Origin: Conoideocrella luteorostrata
Taxonomy: Eukaryota > Ascomycota > Sordariomycetes > Hypocreales > Clavicipitaceae
Length of the DNA: 64,000 nt
Reading direction: 5' to 3'
NCBI GenBank assembly: GCA_032433595.1
Contig: JASWJB010000076.1
Location: forward strand, 83,362 to 147,361
Part shown: positions 59,386 through 64,000 of the stretch, in pieces
Position numbering within the stretch: position 1 is the stretch's first letter
How the letters are laid out: the number at the start of each line of letters is the position of its first letter
Made by a program: the position numbers and the translations under genes
The notes under the pieces: model-generated
The model's input: only the letters and a program-made list of their open reading frames with translations
Told to the model about the DNA's origin: nothing
Database searches by the model: none

Positions 59386-62300
59386 TTAATCTAGGTTCTG
59401 CATGCCTACCATGCTGTAATACTGTCCTCGCTTCTCCATCAGCTGCTCATGGCTCCCCATTTCCGCCAACCTACCCTCCGCAAGGACACAAATTATGTCC
59501 GCGTTGCGAATGGTACTTAGTCTATGAGCCACCATGACTGTTGTCCTGTCCTTCCGTATTGCATCCATCGCTGCCTGCACGACAGACTCCGATTCCGTGT
59601 CCAAAGCAGACGTCGCCTCGTCGAGGAGCAATATCCTAGGCTTGCGTAGAAAGGCCCTTGCAATTGCAATGCGTTGCTTTTGGCCACCGCTGAGCATACT
59701 CCCGCCTGTGCCGACAATCGTCGATAGACCGTCGCTACTGTGGTGTCAGATACGGGAATTGAAACATTCGAAGATAAGAGGCGGAAAGAACTTACGGCAG
59801 AGATTCTACAAATTGAAGGATGTTGGCTTGTTTGCAAGCCTCAAGAATGTCGTTGTCGCTGACCTCGTCTCTAGCTGAGCCAATTGCCACGTTTTCTCGT
59901 ATAGTTCCTGTGAAGATGATTGTCTCTTGGCTAACGAAGGACGTCATTTCGCGATACGCAGTTGCATCCATTGACCTGATATCCTGTCCATCCACCAGGA
60001 TTCTCCCATGATCTGGTTCGTAGAAACGCTCCAGCAAGGACACGCAGGTGGTTTTCCCGCTTCCACTCTGTCCCACAACTGCGAGCGTCTGTCCCGGCTG
60101 CACGGTGACGCTGAATTCGTCCAATGCTAGCCGTGAACGCCGCGATGGGTATGTGAAGGAGACCCGTTCAAACTCGATCCTGCAAGCTTTCTCACGCTCG
60201 TCAACTTGCTTTTCTTTCTCGCTGTCCATCTTTGAGTTGAAAGGGGGCGGTCCAGGCCGCGGATCCTTGCCCGCAGGAGGCTTTAGATCTATCATGTGTT
60301 GGAGTTCTTGGCTTGCAAGCATAGCCTTGCTTGCGTCTGGTGCGAATGTGAAAATCGAGCCGGCAATTTGTGCTCCGGAAATGAGACTAACAAAGCATAT
60401 GTATACCTGGAAAGTTGAGTATTCTCGGTCGGCGATGAGTACGCCTCCGTACCAGAATGCTAGCGCGGCGCATAAATAGACTATGGACTGCGACGCAGCG
60501 TACAGGCTGGACGCTGTGAGAATTGACCGTATAGCTTTCGATCTATGATGGACTAGGTAGCTATGATGCCGCGTAAGAGCGTACTCCTCGAGCCCCAGAG
60601 AAGCAACGGTTCGTATGGAACGCACCAGCTCCCCGGCAAAGTTTGCTGCCTCTGTGCCACTCTTCCTGATTTCGGTATCAAACGCCGTCAGGACCATCAA
60701 ACGAAGCCACCCACAGGCTACCACTACGGGTACTGTCGCCGTGCAAACGAGGGCCAGTTTCCATCCAATCGCCAAGGAAAGCACTATTCCGGCGATGATT
60801 GTCGAGACAAATGTTAACAGGCCCCCTATGACAGGACCTCCCATACCGGAGAGGTCGTCGGTGCTCTTTGACAGGACACTTGCGAGGGCACCTGGCGTAT
60901 GTCCAGGTTCGTCAAAAAATGCCATTTCCTGAGCCATGATGGAGTCGAAGCATATTTCTCGGACCCGCCGCGAGAGCTTCTGAGTGGCTTTCGATAACGC
61001 AACGCCAACTCCAAGCCAGGAAATGAAAGCGACCGCGCCCAAAGCTACGTAGAGTCCGGAATACAATTTGACTTCGTCGGTGAGCTCCCCAAATCTGGAA
61101 GAGGAGAGTCCTATTGCCGTGAGAAGTTTCGCAAATAGAACCGCTTGCCTTGAGACGATGGTTAGCGCAAGTTCAGAATCATGAGACGATGAAAGTGGCG
61201 TACGCTGGAATCCCTAGGCCGGCCATGATGGCACAAACCAGCCCGAAAAGAAGAAGCCTCCAATCGCTGCCGCTCATACGAGCGATGAATGCCAGAGTTT
61301 GTTTTGCATTGGGGCGAAGGCGTGAATCGGCTCCCTCGGCATTTCGGGCATGGTGAGTTGTGGTGCTGCCTGACTTGTCTTCCATAGGGTCCAGGTAAGC
61401 AGCAGCAACATTATGACCTGAGCTAAGCAACAGTGGATCATCTAGTTGCTTGTGTTCAATAGAAATTTCATCCGAATCGATAGCAGTCGTGGTCGTCTTG
61501 TCTTGGACATTCTGTTTTTCCACCAGTGCTGCATAGACACCATCTCGAGCGATGAGTTCTTCATGTTTTCCTTGCTCTATGACCCTGCCTTCGGCGAGTA
61601 CCACAATCTTATCAGCATTTCGAATGGTCGAAAGTCGATGCGCGACGACTATAGTCGTGCGATGCCGAGAGGCAGTGTCAAGCACTGACTGAACAGCGGC
61701 CTCGGATTTAGAATCCAAGGCTGACGTAGCCTCGTCGAGAAGAAGGATACTGGGGTCTTTCATTAGGGCACGTGCAATCGCGATTCTTTGTCTTTGACCA
61801 CCCGAAAGTTGTAATCCCTTTTCACCGACTTGTGTCTCATACCCGTCCGGGAGCGAGGTAATGAAGTCATGGGCATAGGCCTCCTTGGCTGCAGAGACTA
61901 CCCGTTGACGTATCTCCTCCTCGTACAGCTCGGCCAGCATTTCGGAACAACCATATTTAATATTTTCGATGATGGTGGCGTTGAACAATACTGGGTTCTG
62001 ATCCACCAGAGAGATTTGACGACGCAGCCACCGGAGATTGAAGGATTGAACATCTCGTCCATCGAGTACTGCAACACTGCCGTTAGCTGAAATGGGCGAT
62101 GACAACGCGCGCACAAAGATGTGAGCTTACACACTGAGCCGCCTGTAGGCTCGTAGAACCGCTCGATCAGCCCCAAAATGCTACTTTTTCCACCTCCGGA
62201 AGGACCAACAATGGCCGTCTTCATACCCGCAGCGCATGTGAATGTTAAGTTATTCAAGACTGTGATATCATCGCGAGACGGATACACCAAGCTGACATTG

Positions 62301-63499
62301 TTGAAATGAATGTCTCCAGTAACCCCAGAGGGCTTGTCTCCGGCTTCTGCCAACGGATCTTGGGGGGACCTCCTTGCGATGGACTTCAGCACAGCGTCCG
62401 CAATCGCGACACCCGAGGTGAGGGACTGGATAGACGGAGCTATCCTGATGATTGCAAATGATCCAATCGTAACGGCTAATGTTGTGGCGGTGACTCCCTC
62501 TACCGAGATCTCACCTTTGACCAGGTATTTCGAGCCGGCCCAGAACGAAAGGGCGTACAAGAGGCAAGGCATGGTATTCATCCATGCAATCATTATCGCG
62601 ACTGTGTTTTCGGACTTGTCCTCTGCTTTTCCTGCTTTCTTCAATAGATTCGTGTATCGCCCGGATAACACATGCTGTATTCCAAAAGCTGTAACATGTC
62701 TCACGGCACCAATGGCCTCTTCAGCAATGTTCGCGGCCTGGCTGTGCAGGTCCATGGCGCCTTTGTGGTACCGCACAGCGTAAGCACCGCCCACGCTCGC
62801 ACTGGCAACCATGGCTACGAAGAATGGGCTCATGATTAATGCCGTTTTCCAGTACATGACAAAGGCAACCACGAATGCAGCGCAGAAGGTCGCAACAGCA
62901 CTCAGCAAAACCGACAACTTGCTCGTCACAGCTTCTTGGACTTTGCCCATGTCGGACATGATCCGATTCGTGACCTCTCCGGGGCCCAAAATGTCGAAAA
63001 AGGCCATATTTTGCCGCAAGATAGCTGAAAGATATGCTGTTCGCAGAGCCGTCGCGATCCGCTCCCCAGAATAGTAGTATCCGACGGTGGCAACGTACGT
63101 GAAGACGAAGAGACCGATGCTAAGATAGACGTAGTACAGACTGAATGTCGCTATCTTCGATCGCAGCTCCTCGCCGCTGATGGTCCCTGCCTCAAATCCA
63201 TTGAAAACAGCTACCAACAAACCGTAAATGACCTGCAATAGAGAAGTCAGATGATGGCTGCGAAATTCGCATCTGACGTGGCGGCGCGCATGTGTACTCA
63301 CAGGGACGAGCGGGTTCAGTGCTCCCGCAAATACGGCGCAAACCGAACTGATGGACAAGATGACCTTGTCCGATGCAGTTGCATAGCTGAAAACAGACCT
63401 CCTCGACGTCGAACCCTTCTCTTGAGTTCCATGCAATTGTCGGTCGAGTACGGCCCTCGCCAGTTCTTTTTCGGCGGCACTTTGATCTGTCGTCGCCAT
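59386..63499 (-). CDS. Full-size ABC transporter, ABCB/MDR type
   Basis: Integral membrane exporter with order TMD1-NBD1-TMD2-NBD2. Exons 63499-63302, 63232-62131, 62086-61205, 61149-59796 and 59737-59386 keep frame and give 1296 codons (1295 residues), the normal length. NBD1: Walker [10 protein letters not shown] near residue 408, [15 protein letters not shown] near 525, [17 protein letters not shown]-loop [14 protein letters not shown]2: GQSGSGKTT near 1087, [15 protein letters not shown] near 1193, [27 protein letters not shown]. All catalytic motifs are present. TMD1 contains [20 protein letters not shown] and [15 protein letters not shown]; the third intron restores [16 protein letters not shown] proteins use ATP to expel lipophilic compounds, often drugs or secondary metabolites; the substrate is unknown. 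An in-frame ATG at 63529 would add ten residues; 63499 is preferred. Intron 2 is only 44 nt. Confidence 0.93.
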
Positions 63500-64000
63500 G
63501 GTACTGGGGGGGTTGATGTCGTAGCCATGCGGCATGCACGAGCGGAAAATCAAAAAGATGAAGGGCCAACAGCAGCAAAAAAAAAAAAAAAACAGAAGAT
63601 GCGTTGTGGTGCCTTTGAGAGCGTTGCGCCGACTAACACCAAAAAGTATCGAGCAGATAGCGGGACCCGTGAGTGGGACCCTGAGCCGAAGTACTGGCCG
63701 AAAATTGAAGTGGGTGAGATGTTGGGGAGCCATTCAATCGGGCTAGCGCGCCACGCTATTCGGCTTGACCCCTGCTTGGCCTGTTAAGTGCCCGCGTCTT
63801 CCTCCAGGGTCGTCCGCCTAAGGCGAAAAACACGGCCGAGTTACCTAGAGCCCAGCGGGCCAGAGCTGGCAAGTGCTCCGCTTTAGCCACCACCGACCGA
63901 ATGTCAGGTTAAATGGTCCGAAAATGTCTCCATGATCATGAACAGACTGTATGGGGGGTCATTGCGTCCTGTTCTATTTCTGTTACTTTCTTTCTTTTTT
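63500..64000. other. Upstream region of ABC transporter gene
   Basis: Promoter-side sequence of the minus-strand transporter. An A run lies at about 63575-63592 (T-rich in the transcript sense), consistent with a fungal pyrimidine-rich leader. The window ends in a CT/T-rich tract. Confidence 0.4.

Noticed and set aside
63500..63733. Extended N terminus for the ABC transporter back to 63733
   Set aside because: The extra residues include a poly-Phe run translated from a homopolymer and look non-coding; ATG 63499 (or 63529) gives a normal start.
1..64000. tRNA or rRNA genes
   Set aside because: I looked for TTCGA-type T-loops with paired stems and for conserved rRNA stretches and saw none that held up; a covariance-model scan would be needed to exclude them.

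Overview
The window looks like nuclear DNA of a filamentous ascomycete. Genes carry short introns (44-100 nt) with GT..AG borders and CTAAC/CTGAC-type branch points. The recognisable proteins are fungal: a CWC24 splicing factor, an ApsA/Num1 cortical protein, a full-size ABCB transporter, an NB-ARC/TPR STAND protein and a Zn2Cys6 regulator. Family resemblance suggests Sordariomycetes, probably Hypocreales, but that is an inference. Ten N at 29509-29518 mark a scaffold gap.

Layout. 1.3-4.8 kb (minus): an apparently intact NLR-like gene (N-terminal helical region, NB-ARC, winged helix, TPRs). 5.8-7.7 kb (plus, divergent from it): a protein of unknown function with a C-terminal membrane segment. 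8.2-9.3 kb (plus): a BTB/POZ protein. 9.8-18.5 kb: a graveyard of broken genes (DDE transposase, HNH-type protein, APH-like kinase, PNP_UDP fragment, an unnamed fungal family, a cytochrome P450, an unknown protein), all with stops or frame changes. 19.3-21.6 kb: a Zn2Cys6 regulator broken by one nonsense codon and about three frame changes. 24.0-25.9 kb: an intact APH-fold phosphotransferase-like gene. 27.1-28.2 kb: CWC24. 31.8-36.9 kb: ApsA/Num1. 40.1-40.3 kb: a small coiled-coil ORF. 41.5-42.9 kb: an unknown multi-exon gene. 44.3 kb: a near-perfect 110-bp hairpin. 47.2-47.9 kb: a kinase relic. 50.2-52.3 kb: an intact kinase with a large N-terminal region. 52.3-59.4 kb: a gene desert with simple repeats. 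59.4-63.5 kb: a complete ABC transporter.

Biologically the window mixes two conserved housekeeping genes (splicing, nuclear migration) with accessory DNA rich in self/non-self-type signalling proteins (NLR, kinases, HNH and PNP relics) and gene decay. Some stops are of the C-to-T type expected from repeat-induced point mutation, but no count was made. No operon-like organisation exists; genes act separately. I found no single convincing new system. The best leads are the 44.3 kb hairpin, the NLR with its head-to-head membrane-protein neighbour, and the kinase gene with a decayed relative 2-3 kb away. All exon borders are my own reading of splice signals and reading frames.
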